Program-made: the position numbers and the translations under genes
Assembly: GCF_000016165.1 (NCBI RefSeq)
Contig: NC_009253.1
Location: 1,460,332-1,524,331, forward strand
Reading direction: 5' to 3'
Origin: Desulforamulus reducens MI-1
GTDB lineage: Bacteria; Bacillota; Desulfotomaculia; Desulfotomaculales; Desulfotomaculaceae
DNA: 64,000 nt
Shown: positions 17,951-27,763 of the stretch, piece by piece
Numbering within the stretch: the stretch's first letter is position 1
How the letters are laid out: every line of letters begins with the position of its first letter
Notes under the pieces: model-generated
Database searches by the model: none
The model's input: the letters and a program-made list of their open reading frames with translations, nothing else
Told to the model about the DNA's origin: nothing

Positions 17951-17981
17951 AGGCGCCCTTGAGAAAACTCAGGGGCGCTTA
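17951..17981 (+). terminator. Terminator of the CAP-protein gene
   Basis: GGCGCCCTTGAG / CTCAGGGGCGCT around AAAA. T-run is short. The following 225 bp up to the ABC transporter operon shows no gene. Confidence 0.7.
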
Positions 17982-18206
17982 CCTATTTTACCCTTCCACA
18001 AGCCCTCATTCCTAAGGTTACAATTTATATTAATCTTAAATACTCCTCGGCTATAGCATGGCAGGAACCAGAATTTTGATTTAATCGTCTAACTATATAG
18101 AAGTAGTTTTATAATATGCTAGGGGGGATTTGCTTGAGAGTAAAATCCATGGTTAATTTTCAAGGGTTGTTTTATTAGTTTTCCATAATAACATTGTTAA
18201 GTGGTT

Positions 18207-18998
18207 TTACACCACCTGGGAGAAGGGTTCCTTTTCATATCCTCGTAAAACACTACTTAAGAATTCCCTCGTTCTTGGATGACGCGGTTTAGAAAAAATC
18301 TGCTCAGGATTGCCCATTTCAACAATTTTTCCCTCATCCATAAAGATAACACGATCTGCCACTTCGCGGGCAAAGGCCATTTCGTGAGTAACGATAATCA
18401 TGGTCATACCTTCAGTTGCCAAATTTTTAATGACGGAGAGAACTTCACCAACCAACTCTGGGTCCAGAGCACTGGTAGGCTCATCAAAAAGCATCAGTTT
18501 TGGTTGCATGGCCAAAGCCCGGGCTATGGCAACCCGTTGCTGTTGACCGCCGGAAAGTTGGCTAGGGAAGTTTTCTGCCTTATTAGCCAAGCCTACTTTA
18601 CCCAAAAGTTCAAGGGCTAAGTCACGGGCATCGGGTTTAGTTTTGCCCAGAACCGTTAAAGGACCTTCCATAACATTATTTAGCGCTGTCATATGGGGGA
18701 ACAGGTTAAATCTTTGGAAGACCATGCCCATTTGGCTGCGTAGTTGGCATAATTCTTTACCCTTAATCGGTATTTTTTTACCATCAGGGGTTTGTTTAAA
18801 ACCAACAGGTTTATCCTCGAAGAAAATATTGCCACTGTTAATGGATTCAAGGTGGTTTAGGCAACGGAGAAAGGTACTTTTACCAGAACCACTGGGACCA
18901 ATGATGACCACCACTTCACCTTGTTTTACTTCCAGGTCGAGTCCCCTTAGCACTTTTAGTTTACCAAAGTCTTTGGTAATATTTTGAACCTTAATCAT
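18207..18998 (-). CDS. glnQ: Polar amino acid ABC transporter, ATP-binding protein
   Basis: This 263-aa ATPase energises import through the permease encoded just upstream. It has Walker [10 protein letters not shown] (residues 34-42), the Q-loop, the ABC signature [14 protein letters not shown], Walker [15 protein letters not shown] and the H-loop [10 protein letters not shown]. These fit the GlnQ/HisP family for polar amino acids. It is the last gene of a three-gene minus-strand operon, 11 bp behind the permease, with a GGAGGGG site. No convincing terminator was seen after the stop codon. Which amino acid is carried cannot be told from the ATPase. Confidence 0.93.
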   Translation of the reverse strand: MIKVQNITKDFGKLKVLRGLDLEVKQGEVVVIIGPSGSGKSTFLRCLNHLESINSGNIFFEDKPVGFKQTPDGKKIPIKGKELCQLRSQMGMVFQRFNLFPHMTALNNVMEGPLTVLGKTKPDARDLALELLGKVGLANKAENFPSQLSGGQQQRVAIARALAMQPKLMLFDEPTSALDPELVGEVLSVIKNLATEGMTMIIVTHEMAFAREVADRVIFMDEGKIVEMGNPEQIFSKPRHPRTREFLSSVLRGYEKEPFSQVV

Positions 18999-19009
18999 CT
19001 GTACCCCTC

Positions 19010-19681
19010 CTAATCACCTTCGGAGACCGCTAATTTTTTTTCCAAGCGGTTTACCACCATTGTAAAGAAAGTTGTCATTATCAGATAAAGGAGTCCTGCA
19101 ACAACATAAATCTCAATGGGACGAAAAGTAGCGTTTTGCAACAGGTTAGCTGCCCTTAATAGTTCAGTCATACAAATAACAGAGACCAGTGCACTGTCTT
19201 TCATTAATGTAATAAATTCGTTACCCATTGGAGGAAGCAGGCGTTTATATGCTTGGGGAAGAATAACCCGGCGCATGGCCTGGGGGTAAGTCATACCCAT
19301 GGAAAGTGCTGCTTCCATCTGACCTTTATCAATGGACTGAATACCGGCCCGCATAATTTCTGCAATATAGGCACCGCCGCACACAGACATACCAATGACA
19401 GCCACGGTAAATTCATTCAGAGTAAGTCCCATAAAGGGTAGGCCATAATATAAAAACATTAGTTGAAGAAGAAGGGGGACACCACGGATAACCCAGGTGT
19501 AGAGTCCCCCAAACCAACGTAATATTTTAAAGCTGGAAATTTTAGCTAGGGCGACAAGCAAACCAATTAAGGTCCCAAAGGTAATGGCAAAAAAAGTTAA
19601 CTTAATTGTCATGACAGCTCCCAATAATAAATTGGGTAGAATTTTTATGATAAAATTTATGTCCAATGGGCCTACGTGCAT
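19010..19681 (-). CDS. glnP: Polar amino acid ABC transporter, permease
   Basis: This 223-aa membrane protein has about five hydrophobic segments and the HisM/GlnP-type motif [20 protein letters not shown] followed by [20 protein letters not shown], the EAA loop that contacts the ATPase. The single permease gene suggests a homodimer. It lies between the binding protein gene and the ATPase gene. The family marks are clear; substrate is unproven. Confidence 0.92.
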   Translation of the reverse strand: MHVGPLDINFIIKILPNLLLGAVMTIKLTFFAITFGTLIGLLVALAKISSFKILRWFGGLYTWVIRGVPLLLQLMFLYYGLPFMGLTLNEFTVAVIGMSVCGGAYIAEIMRAGIQSIDKGQMEAALSMGMTYPQAMRRVILPQAYKRLLPPMGNEFITLMKDSALVSVICMTELLRAANLLQNATFRPIEIYVVAGLLYLIMTTFFTMVVNRLEKKLAVSEGD

Positions 19682-19714
19682 GTTGTCACCAACCTAACCA
19701 GTTTTTTATTATTC

Positions 19715-20548
19715 TTACTTAACGGTAATATCTCTGTTAAACCACTTCATAGAAATTTTAGTTAAGGTTCCATCCTTTTTCATTTCGTTCAGTACGTTAT
19801 CTATAGCTTCTTTTAACTCTGGATCGGATTTACGAAGACCAATTGCCAGAGGTTCGTCTGTGATTTTTTCTCCTACGATTTCGTAGGTATCAGCACGCTT
19901 GCTGATGTAGTGACTGGCGGTGATGCGGTCACAGACAACCACGGGAATACGACCGATTTGCAGATCGGTAAAGGCTTCGGGATAGGTTTTATATAGTTTA
20001 ACTTCTTTAATCCCTTCAACTTTCTTAACAGCTTCTTCACCGGAACTACCAGCCTGGGTTCCTACTACCTTACCCTTTAAATCTGCTGCTGTATTAAAAC
20101 CAGTGGTACCTTTCTTAACTACCATAATCTGGCCATCCCCAACATAGGGAACAGAGAAATTAATGGACTTTTTACGTTCTTCGGTAACAGTCATACCGGA
20201 TAAAATTATGTCAAAACGCTTAGAGTCTAAAGCCATAATGATACCGTCCCACTGGGTGGGCTGCCACTGAATTTTAACACCCAAACGTTTAGCCATTTCT
20301 TCGCCCATGTCAATATCAAAACCAACCAATTTATTGCTTTCGTCACGGTAGCCCATAGGTGCGAAGGTGTCATCCAAACCAGCAACAATTACACCTTTTT
20401 CTTTGATTTGATCCAAGGTATTTTTCTCAGTCTGCTTTGCGGGTTCTTGATTAGCGGCTTGTTTTTCTTTTTCTCCGCCGCCACATCCCATAGTCACCAG
20501 AGCTAAGGTAAGAACCAAAACCAAAAACCACAAACCTCTCTTTTTCAC
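19715..20548 (-). CDS. glnH: Polar amino acid ABC transporter, substrate-binding lipoprotein
   Basis: This 277-aa protein has a lipoprotein signal (LALVTMGCGGG, lipidated Cys near residue 22), so it is membrane-anchored outside the cell. The SBP_bac_3 domain shows the family motifs GFDIDMGEEMAKRLGVKIQW, FDIILSGMTVTEERKKSINF and GTQAGSSGEEAV. It is the first gene of the operon and follows a good sigma-A-type promoter. The pocket residues resemble glutamine, arginine or general polar amino acid binders, and I cannot choose between them. Confidence 0.9.
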   Translation of the reverse strand: MKKRGLWFLVLVLTLALVTMGCGGGEKEKQAANQEPAKQTEKNTLDQIKEKGVIVAGLDDTFAPMGYRDESNKLVGFDIDMGEEMAKRLGVKIQWQPTQWDGIIMALDSKRFDIILSGMTVTEERKKSINFSVPYVGDGQIMVVKKGTTGFNTAADLKGKVVGTQAGSSGEEAVKKVEGIKEVKLYKTYPEAFTDLQIGRIPVVVCDRITASHYISKRADTYEIVGEKITDEPLAIGLRKSDPELKEAIDNVLNEMKKDGTLTKISMKWFNRDITVK

Positions 20549-20592
20549 GTGACTTCCCCTCCCGTTATGTATTAAATATCTACTACTTTGAT

Positions 20593-20621
20593 ATTTTAAC
20601 TAACTAAAGTGCAAAGGTCAA
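20593..20621 (-). promoter_or_regulatory. Sigma-A-type promoter of the glnHPQ operon
   Basis: On the minus strand TTGACC (20621-20616), 17 bp, then TAAAAT (20598-20593), 45 bp before the start codon. Confidence 0.65.
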
Positions 20622-20765
20622 TAGATATGATATAAATAAATATATAAGTGCAATGAACTCCCATATTTTGTTTGAATGCAAAGGAAAGAGCTTGTTTTTA
20701 TTTTCCTTTTAACATATTCTTAATAAAATTAACTGTTGTTGTTCTAGTACTGGGAGGTGATGTAA

Positions 20766-22436
20766 GTGCAATGGCAGTATGCACTGTTTAATATGATTGG
20801 CGGAGTGGGCTTATTGTTATATGGTATGTCATTGATGAAAGATAATTTACAAAAAGTGGCTGGCAAAAAGTTTCGTGAGGTTTTAATATTACTTACCAAG
20901 AACAGGTTGGTGGGTCTGGGGTTAGGTACTCTGATGACACTTTTATTTCAAAGTAGTACAGCAACCACTGTGTTGTTAATTGGCTTAACCAGTGCGTCCA
21001 TAATAACCCTACGTCAAACCCTGGCCGTCCTGCTGGGTGCAGATATAGGCAGTACCATAACAGCACAACTAATTGCTCTTAAGGCAACTGAAATCTCATT
21101 ACCCATTATCTTTGTAGGATCGTTTATTTTTTTATTCTCAAAAAGTAATCGAAAAAAACGGTTTTCTTTAGCTTTAATTGGTTTTGGAATTTTGTTTTTA
21201 GGGTTAAAAATGATGGCAGACACCATGTATCCGCTAAAAAATGACCCTTCTTTTGGGAAAATTCTTATGCAAATCAGTAGCAACCCATTTCTAGATATTA
21301 TTGTAGCTGCTCTGTTTACTTTTTTAATCTCCAGCAGCGCAGCCACCATTGGGATTATTATGCTGCTGACTATGCAGCACATGATTGAACTAAAACCAGC
21401 TATTTATATGCTTTTGGGAGCTAACATTGGCACGACATTTACACCGATGCTGTCCAGTATTGGGTCATCCCGAGAATCACAAAGGGTTGCTGTGGCACAT
21501 TTTTTATTTAAAGTATTAGGAGTATTGTTGGCGTTTCCGCTAGTTGATTATATCATTGAATTGATGAAACTAGTGACAAATTCCCCTGGTTTTCAGGTGG
21601 CCAACACCCATACTTTCCTTAATATCATCATGGCCTTTTTGTTTTTACCCTTTATTCAATATATCGCTCGACTCTTAGAAATTATTGTTCCTGAGAAAAA
21701 GAATGTTGCCAATGAAATAAAACCTAAATATTTAGATGAAAATCTACTGGCCAGCCCGGTTGTAGCCATTGGTATGGCAACTAAGGAAATTATTAATATT
21801 TCGGACTATATTGCAGAGATGGTAAAATCGGTATCAACTTTGTTTGATCGTTATAACCAGGATATGGCTGATAAAATTCTGGAAAAGGAAGATAAAGTGG
21901 ATTTGTTATCCATTGCTACCACTCAGTACCTCACGGCGCTGTTGAGACAACCTTTAACAAAGGAGGAGTTCAAGCGGGCGATGGAGTTGCTAAACATCGT
22001 CAGGGAATATGAATTTATTGGGGATGTAATAGAAAGAAATATTATTACGAAGGCAGAGAACATGAATAATCGTAACCTGGAATTTTCATTGAGTGGTGCG
22101 AAGGAAATACAGTCCTTGAGTGAAAGGGTGGTTCATCTTTTACAGCTTGTGAATACGGCCTTTGCCACAAATAATGATGGTTTGGCAGAACAGGCAAAGT
22201 TATTTTATGAGGAAATTGTTGACTTGCAGTTTCGCTTGCAGATGAGTCATCTAATAAGGATGAAGGAAGGATCCCGTGAAACAGAAAGAACTAGTTTTTC
22301 TCATATGGAATTAATAAACTGTTATATACGAATGAGTGAACATCTTAAAAATATTGCCATGCTAATGAGTTTGAGTAATGATGTGCCCTGTACTTGGCAG
22401 GACGGGATGATGCAGCTAAATACTAATTCTCAATAA
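20766..22436 (+). CDS. Na/Pi cotransporter family protein with PhoU-like tail
   Basis: This 556-aa protein starts at GTG 20766 after GGGAGGTGAT. The first 310 residues hold about eight to nine membrane segments with two inverted QSS repeats (LFQSSTATTVLL near 60-71 and ISSSAATIGIIML near 190-202), the hallmark of NptA/PF02690 sodium-phosphate symporters. The C-terminal 220 residues are a helical PhoU-like cytoplasmic domain. It probably imports phosphate with sodium, with the PhoU domain regulating it. It is monocistronic and convergent with thrC. Confidence 0.9.
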   Translation: MQWQYALFNMIGGVGLLLYGMSLMKDNLQKVAGKKFREVLILLTKNRLVGLGLGTLMTLLFQSSTATTVLLIGLTSASIITLRQTLAVLLGADIGSTITAQLIALKATEISLPIIFVGSFIFLFSKSNRKKRFSLALIGFGILFLGLKMMADTMYPLKNDPSFGKILMQISSNPFLDIIVAALFTFLISSSAATIGIIMLLTMQHMIELKPAIYMLLGANIGTTFTPMLSSIGSSRESQRVAVAHFLFKVLGVLLAFPLVDYIIELMKLVTNSPGFQVANTHTFLNIIMAFLFLPFIQYIARLLEIIVPEKKNVANEIKPKYLDENLLASPVVAIGMATKEIINISDYIAEMVKSVSTLFDRYNQDMADKILEKEDKVDLLSIATTQYLTALLRQPLTKEEFKRAMELLNIVREYEFIGDVIERNIITKAENMNNRNLEFSLSGAKEIQSLSERVVHLLQLVNTAFATNNDGLAEQAKLFYEEIVDLQFRLQMSHLIRMKEGSRETERTSFSHMELINCYIRMSEHLKNIAMLMSLSNDVPCTWQDGMMQLNTNSQ

Positions 22437-22528
22437 TAATTCAGTCAGCAGATCCGCTAAAATATTTGCCGGGTCTATTTTTTTGTACTGCCTAAAGCCA
22501 CCCTATAACAAAGAGGGCTAATACAGAT

Positions 22529-22555
22529 AAATTCCCCGGCAGAACCGGGGAATTT
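22529..22555. terminator. Terminator between the Na/Pi gene and thrC
   Basis: AAATTCCCCGG / CCGGGGAATTT around CAGAA, between two convergent genes. A second, weaker hairpin with a T-run lies near 22452-22486 after the Na/Pi gene. Confidence 0.75.
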
Positions 22556-22558
22556 ATG

Positions 22559-24058
22559 TTAACCAATTAAAATATTTTTAACAGAGTTACCGATTTCATC
22601 CTTGTTGGTCAACCTTTGGTGTAGGACCGGGCGCTTATCCAAATTCCGTAGACCTACAGGTATGGACCAGTTGGTAAAGGAAGCTAAGTCATTCAATAAT
22701 GCAAACTCACTTTTGCCAGACACTGCTTTTTCACCAAGAATAGCCTTTGTTACGCTACCGTTAAACTTAAAAGGGCTAGCCGTGGAAGCCACCACAGAAT
22801 AGGTATTATCCCCTGTGGCAGCTCGATATTTTTCTAGAACATTCATGGCAACTGCTGTATGGGTGTCCATTAAATAATTATGGTCTAACCAAACTTTGTG
22901 AATGGTGTCTAATGTTTCTTCATCGGTGGCATAGTCAGACCAGAAATGTTGTTGGATTAGGTCCAGCAAATCAGAGTCAACCCTATAGATGCCGGTACTC
23001 TTCAATTGCGTCATCCATTCATTGATTTTATCAGACTGTTTGCCGGTTAATTCGTACAGCAGTCGTTCCAGATTACTGGAGATTAAAATATCCATAGAAG
23101 GTGAGTTGGTTTTGAAAAATTCTCGTTTGCGGTTATAGGTACCTGTTCGGATAAAATCTGTTAGTACGTTATTGGTATTTGATGCACAAATCAAGCGATT
23201 TACTGGTAGGCCCATACTTTTAGCATAATAGCCTGCCAGGATGTTGCCAAAGTTTCCTGTAGGCACCACAAAGTTGATGGACTCACCATTTTTAACAGTA
23301 CCATTTTTTACAATATCCGCATAGGCGGAGAAGTAGTAAACAATCTGAGGGACCAGACGACCCCAGTTTATGGAGTTGGCCGAAGATAAACGGAAACCCT
23401 TGTTAGCCAGTAAAGCTGCAAATTCCTGGTCGCTAAATACCTTCTTAACCCCGGTTTGGGCATCATCAAAATTACCCTTAACCCCAACTACATACACATT
23501 TTTACCTTCCTGAGTTAGCATCTGCAGCCTTTGTACTTCACTAACTCCTTGTTGTGGGAAAAATACTATAATGCTTGTACCAGGAACATTTGCAAAACCT
23601 TCCAAAGCTGCTTTACCTGTGTCCCCGGAGGTGGCTACAAGTATAACAATTTCAGATGCTTCACCGGTCTTTGTAAGGGATCTCACTAAAAATTGGGGCA
23701 GAATTTGCAAGGCCATGTCTTTAAAGGCACAGGTGGGACCGTGCCAGAGTTCCAAAATCGCTGTGTTGTCAGTAAGTGGTTTAACAGGGGCAACATCCGG
23801 TGAGGAAAAATTACTATTGCCATAGGCTGCATCAACACACTGAATTAATTCGTCGTCACTAAAGTCTGTCAGAAAATGTTTTAATACGAAGGTAGCCCTT
23901 TCAGGATAGGATAAAGAACTTAGGGCTTCAATTTTACTTAGATCTATTGATACCTTCTCAGTTGGTACATATAATCCCCCGTCAGGGGCTATACCTTTTG
24001 TTATTGCTTCAGCGGATGAAACAACAGGAGAGTGACCTCGTGTGCTTTCGTATCTCAT
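22559..24058 (-). CDS. thrC: Threonine synthase
   Basis: This 499-aa enzyme converts O-phosphohomoserine to L-threonine with PLP. It has the long class of ThrC architecture (N-terminal YESTRGHSPVVSSAEAITKG). PLP lysine K113 lies in HGPTCAFKDMALQ, the ATSGDTGKAALEG loop binds phosphate, and NSINWGRLVPQIVYYFSAY is typical of this class. A GGAGG ribosome site precedes the ATG. No hom or thrB is adjacent, so it stands alone here. Confident by conserved blocks and length. Confidence 0.95.
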   Translation of the reverse strand: MRYESTRGHSPVVSSAEAITKGIAPDGGLYVPTEKVSIDLSKIEALSSLSYPERATFVLKHFLTDFSDDELIQCVDAAYGNSNFSSPDVAPVKPLTDNTAILELWHGPTCAFKDMALQILPQFLVRSLTKTGEASEIVILVATSGDTGKAALEGFANVPGTSIIVFFPQQGVSEVQRLQMLTQEGKNVYVVGVKGNFDDAQTGVKKVFSDQEFAALLANKGFRLSSANSINWGRLVPQIVYYFSAYADIVKNGTVKNGESINFVVPTGNFGNILAGYYAKSMGLPVNRLICASNTNNVLTDFIRTGTYNRKREFFKTNSPSMDILISSNLERLLYELTGKQSDKINEWMTQLKSTGIYRVDSDLLDLIQQHFWSDYATDEETLDTIHKVWLDHNYLMDTHTAVAMNVLEKYRAATGDNTYSVVASTASPFKFNGSVTKAILGEKAVSGKSEFALLNDLASFTNWSIPVGLRNLDKRPVLHQRLTNKDEIGNSVKNILIG

Positions 24059-24366
24059 ACATTTGCCTCCTACTAGGATACATGACTAACTATAACATAC
24101 ATTAAACAATAAAATTCCGGTCAAGTAAAGACGGGTATTGGAAAAGTTACGTTAAGGTAAATATTTTTTTCGTAATTAGGAACAATAATAAAAATAATAA
24201 TTGCAAACAGAGGGGCAATTTTTTAGAGCAAATGGGTTTTTTGGGATGCTTTATAAGCTTATCAAGTTTGAACAAAAATATTATTTTTACAGGATCTATT
24301 TTCGGAGAAATTTCGTCAATAAATTAGGATGTTTTGCCCTAATTTGATGAAGGAAGGAAGAAAAAA
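24059..24366. other. Intergenic region, no gene seen
   Basis: This is a 308-bp AT-rich gap between thrC and the small protein gene. It must hold promoters for both, but no spacing-correct pair stood out. I see no RNA gene. Confidence 0.5.
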
Positions 24367-24654
24367 TTGATCAGCTTTTTTAAATTACTTATAGCAAAAA
24401 TAAAGGCTAAAATCCAGCAGCGATATGAACAGAAAATGATAAAAGAGATATCAGAAAACATGACACCTGTTAGCGGGATGATTATTTACCTAGAGCAGTT
24501 TAAGAAAGGTAAGTTTAAGTATAAAATCCTTGTTAAGGCTGGAGCCAATAAAACGGTTATGCTAAAAGTTAAAAATAAGATTAGACTTAAACAAGGGGAT
24601 CGTGTACACGGATACTACGATAAGGATCGAATAGCCTTGATTGAAGTGGCATAA
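24367..24654 (+). CDS. Small basic protein of unknown function
   Basis: This 95-aa protein starts with TTG after GGAAGGAAG. The first 35 residues form a basic amphipathic helix (KLLIAKIKAKIQQRYEQKMI). The rest (about 36-95) is a beta-rich domain with the segments GMIIYLEQFK and GDRVHGYYDKDRIALIEV, reminiscent of a small OB-like or SH3-like barrel. I do not recognise the family. It has its own terminator. Codon use looks like its neighbours. Confidence 0.65.
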   Translation: MISFFKLLIAKIKAKIQQRYEQKMIKEISENMTPVSGMIIYLEQFKKGKFKYKILVKAGANKTVMLKVKNKIRLKQGDRVHGYYDKDRIALIEVA

Positions 24655-24673
24655 GAAATGAGAGAGAATGAGT

Positions 24674-24703
24674 AACAACTCGGGTTTCCCGGGTTGTTTT
24701 TAT
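24674..24703 (+). terminator. Terminator of the small basic protein gene
   Basis: AACAACTCGGG / CCCGGGTTGTT around TTT, followed by a T-rich tract. Confidence 0.85.
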
Positions 24704-25125
24704 TTAAGCCAAAGGTAAAAAATACCCTATACTACAGACATAGTTCACAAAAGCCATAGTTGGGCAATTGTAGCCGTAGTACGGCTCTTTAATATGTATA
24801 TTATTATAAGAGAATATTTTACTCCTTAATTTTGGTAACAATTTCAGACTGTTGAAAAAGTAGTAAGAGGGATTTTATCAGTTACTATTTTGGTGTTCAA
24901 GTATAATTATGTATAACTACCTAATATTGGATAAAACTGCTGGGCCATTACGGTACAGTAGTTTTTTAGGTTAAGCAGGGTCACGATTTGCAATATAAAA
25001 TGAAAAATATGGTTGTTCCATATTTATCACCTATTAAAGCCTTACTCAATAAAATGGTAGCAACAATTTATTGATTTTTGTTAGTGTACAATTTTCTGGT
25101 AGATAAGGTATTGAGGAGGCGAAGC
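24704..25125. other. Intergenic region, no gene seen
   Basis: This gap of about 420 bp is AT-rich. A short perfect hairpin AGCCGT/ACGGCT (near 24770-24787) was seen, but no gene, RNA or repeat. It marks the border between housekeeping genes and the surface/glycosylation island. Confidence 0.45.
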
Positions 25126-25650
25126 ATGAAAGGAACCATTAGTGAAATCTGGGAGGTAGTTGATCAAATGGTAGAAGAAAATATTGATACGTTTCTAGAG
25201 GATAAAGTGGAAGAGGATATTGTTGAAGATAATCTTAAGGATATTGAAGAATATGATGATGACATAGGAATAGACTTTAATGAAATAGAGAAAGATGAGA
25301 AGTTTAAAACTTTTGATCCAGTCGAAGAAAATAAAGAGGAGTGGTTGCAGGAATTTGAAAGGATACTGGCGGATTACAAACTCCAGCCAACTTATAAAAT
25401 AGAAACTATTAAAAGAAATTCGTCATCAGAGGCACTAAAGGCTGTTTTATTGGTTGGGGGTGGCATTATCATTCTTGGTTTAGTCGCAGGGGGATTTATG
25501 GTCAATAGAAATTACTGCAGGAGAGCCGTGGTTCAGACGTTGCCGGTTAAGGAAGAACCGGCAGTTAAGGAACCGGTAATAGAAACAATTTCCGCACAAC
25601 CTTTTCCCAAAAGGGAAAGAATGCCGTGGCCGTTTTTTTATTTTAGGTAA
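25126..25650 (+). CDS. Acidic single-pass membrane protein, unknown function
   Basis: This 174-aa protein starts at ATG 25126 after GAGGAGG; an upstream in-frame start lacks such a site. Residues 1-85 are strongly acidic (VEEDIVEDNLKDIEEYDDDI). One membrane helix follows at about 108-126 (AVLLVGGGIIILGLVAGGF). A Pro/Glu/Val-rich tail ends in RERMPWPFFYFR. The layout suggests an acidic cytoplasmic domain and a short outside tail. No family recognised. It lies 29 bp before the methyltransferase-like gene and may be co-transcribed with it. Confidence 0.6.
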   Translation: MKGTISEIWEVVDQMVEENIDTFLEDKVEEDIVEDNLKDIEEYDDDIGIDFNEIEKDEKFKTFDPVEENKEEWLQEFERILADYKLQPTYKIETIKRNSSSEALKAVLLVGGGIIILGLVAGGFMVNRNYCRRAVVQTLPVKEEPAVKEPVIETISAQPFPKRERMPWPFFYFR

Positions 25651-25679
25651 TTGAAGACAATGGAGTCTGGAGGTAACAA

Positions 25680-26498
25680 ATGAACAAAGGTCATTTGATA
25701 ATATTGGATTACCCTGTGAATCCTCAACCACGTTATGGTTATGGCAAGTCACCCCATCGGCAGCTGACTGAAATAATTAGCAGAAATATTCACATATATA
25801 AAGATTATTTACAGAGTTTTCTACCATTTAAAGCTTGTTTTTCCAATATACCTATAGTACAAACCAACGATAATTCTACAGAACCTGCCTGGATTAATGG
25901 TTGGTTACCGGGTTTGGACTCCGTTGCCATTTACGGTTTTCTTACTCTGCATAACCCTCAAAGATATATTGAAATAGGCTCCGGCAATTCCACTAGGTTT
26001 GCCCGGCGAGCTATAAAAGATCACAATCTTAGGACTAAAATAACTTCCGTTGATCCCCAGCCCAGAGCTGAAATTAATGAGATTTGTGATAATGTAATTA
26101 GACAGCCAGTAGAAGAGGTGGATCTGGCATTATTTGACGAACTTAAAGCGGGAGATATTTTATTTGTGGACAATTCCCATCGTTCTTTTATGAATTCAGA
26201 TGTTACCGTTGTTTTTTTAGAGATCTTACCCAGGTTAAAACCGGGTGTAATGGTAGAGTTTCATGATATTTTGTTGCCCTTTGATTATCCTTTGGCCTGG
26301 AAAAACAGGTATTACAATGAGCAGTATCTCTTAGCCTGCTACCTATTAGCTGAGGGGAACAAGTTTGAAATTATCCTACCCAATTTCTTTATCAGCTGCC
26401 ATTACGAATTGAGCAAGGTTTTATCTGGTTTGTGGGAAGAACCTAATTTACAAAGAGTTGAAAAGCACGGGTCTTCTTTTTGGATTAGAATAAAGTAA
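25680..26498 (+). CDS. Class I SAM-dependent methyltransferase-like protein
   Basis: This 272-aa protein has a Rossmann-like core. Motif I is YIEIGSGNSTRFARRAIKDH (about residues 97-116), the next strand end is TSVDPQPRAEI (acidic residue for the ribose), and GDILFVDNSHRSF lies near 158-170. This matches the Methyltransf_24 type often found in polysaccharide and glycan clusters. The substrate may be a sugar or glycan. It is placed between the acidic membrane protein and a sugar-nucleotide synthesis gene, which supports a glycan role. GGAGG precedes the ATG. Confidence 0.75.
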   Translation: MNKGHLIILDYPVNPQPRYGYGKSPHRQLTEIISRNIHIYKDYLQSFLPFKACFSNIPIVQTNDNSTEPAWINGWLPGLDSVAIYGFLTLHNPQRYIEIGSGNSTRFARRAIKDHNLRTKITSVDPQPRAEINEICDNVIRQPVEEVDLALFDELKAGDILFVDNSHRSFMNSDVTVVFLEILPRLKPGVMVEFHDILLPFDYPLAWKNRYYNEQYLLACYLLAEGNKFEIILPNFFISCHYELSKVLSGLWEEPNLQRVEKHGSSFWIRIK

Positions 26499-26540
26499 AT
26501 TATAAAGCGTATTGTGATGGAGTGAAGTGAGGTAATTATT

Positions 26541-27608
26541 GTGAAGGCTTTAATACCATGCGGCGGCAAGGGAACACGATTACGTCCTTTAACCTTCACC
26601 ACGGCAAAGCCACTTATTCCAGTAGCCAACAAACCTATAGTTCACTTTATCATTGAGCAGATTTTAGAAGCGGGGATAAATGATATTGGCATTATCGTTG
26701 CTCCTGAAACAGACCAGTGCTTTAGGGCGACTCTAGGCGATGGCTCACGGTGGGGGGCAAAAATAACCTATATTTTACAGGAAAAGCAGACAGGATTGGC
26801 AGACACTGTAAATAAAGCCAGAGATTTTTTAGGTGATTCTTCATTTTTAATGTTTCTGGGGGACAACTTGATTCAAGGCAGGGTTAAGGAGATTGTAGCC
26901 GATTTTCAGAATTCCGATACCGACGCCATCATACAGTTTAAAAAAGTTAAGGACCCCAGGCAATTTGGGGTAGCGGTTCTGGATCAAAACCAACGGGTAA
27001 TAAAATTAGTGGAAAAACCCCAAGATCCCCCCACCGATTTAGCTGTTGCTGGCATTTACCTATTCCGACCGGTAATCCATCAAGCTGTGCAAGAGATAAA
27101 GCCGTCCTGGCGGGGCGAACTGGAGATAACTGATGCTATTCAAAGATTGGTGGATATGAATTGCCGGGTGGAAGCCAGGGAATTAAAGGGTTGGTGGTTG
27201 GATACCGGAAAAAAGGAAGATATTCTAGAGGCTAATCGTGTTATCCTTGATGATTATGCTCAGTTTGACATCCTGGGTGAAGTGGATAAAGAGAGCAGTA
27301 TTACCGGTAGGGTTGAGCTTGGTACAGGTTCAAAAGTTAAAAACAGTATAATTCGAGGACCAGTAAGAATAGGAGACAATGTAACCATTATTAATTCCTT
27401 TATAGGACCCTATACAACCATTGGTAGTGGTTGTATGGTTGAAAATGTAAGCTTACAATATTCAGTGGTTTTGGATAATTGTGACCTGAATAATGTGGAT
27501 ACCATTGAAGATAGTTTAATCGGTTATAACAGCAAGGTTTACCGGCAAGAAACCCGGAGAAAGACATTACGCTTAATGGTGGGGGATGATTCTGAAATTA
27601 CGATATAA
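26541..27608 (+). CDS. Sugar-1-phosphate nucleotidyltransferase (glucose-1-phosphate thymidylyltransferase type)
   Basis: This 355-aa enzyme has an N-terminal nucleotidyltransferase domain with the signature ALIPCGGKGTRLRPLTFTTA and the sugar-binding FLGDNL and GELEITDAIQ segments. A C-terminal left-handed beta-helix follows (about 250-340; hexapeptides such as SIIRGPVRIGDNVTIINSF). This long form matches StrD/RmlA-long proteins that make dTDP-glucose; UDP-glucose or another NDP-sugar is possible. No rmlBCD genes are in the window. It begins 42 bp after the methyltransferase gene, probably in one operon, and supplies activated sugar to the glycosyltransferases of the island. Confidence 0.85.
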   Translation: MKALIPCGGKGTRLRPLTFTTAKPLIPVANKPIVHFIIEQILEAGINDIGIIVAPETDQCFRATLGDGSRWGAKITYILQEKQTGLADTVNKARDFLGDSSFLMFLGDNLIQGRVKEIVADFQNSDTDAIIQFKKVKDPRQFGVAVLDQNQRVIKLVEKPQDPPTDLAVAGIYLFRPVIHQAVQEIKPSWRGELEITDAIQRLVDMNCRVEARELKGWWLDTGKKEDILEANRVILDDYAQFDILGEVDKESSITGRVELGTGSKVKNSIIRGPVRIGDNVTIINSFIGPYTTIGSGCMVENVSLQYSVVLDNCDLNNVDTIEDSLIGYNSKVYRQETRRKTLRLMVGDDSEITI

Positions 27609-27725
27609 ACAAAAAGATGGCAATGCCAGGAAGGTAATATGTAAGAACAATGTTAAGGCTGTAGATATATATTTCTACAGTCTTATATGTTTTCTGCCAT
27701 AAAATGTAACCACAATGCCGTGCAT

Positions 27726-27744
27726 TGAATAACTTATAGTAAAA
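27726..27744 (+). promoter_or_regulatory. Shared upstream motif of the SPOCS-like genes (copy 1)
   Basis: TGAATA-a-CTTATAGTA-AAA lies 20 bp before the start codon. The other three paralogous genes have TGAATA followed one base later by CATGnAnTA at the same place. It may be the -10 part of a sporulation promoter. The rest of the gap from 27609 holds a weak hairpin (27658-27682). Confidence 0.45.
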
Positions 27745-27763
27745 AGAGTAGGGGGTTAAGTAT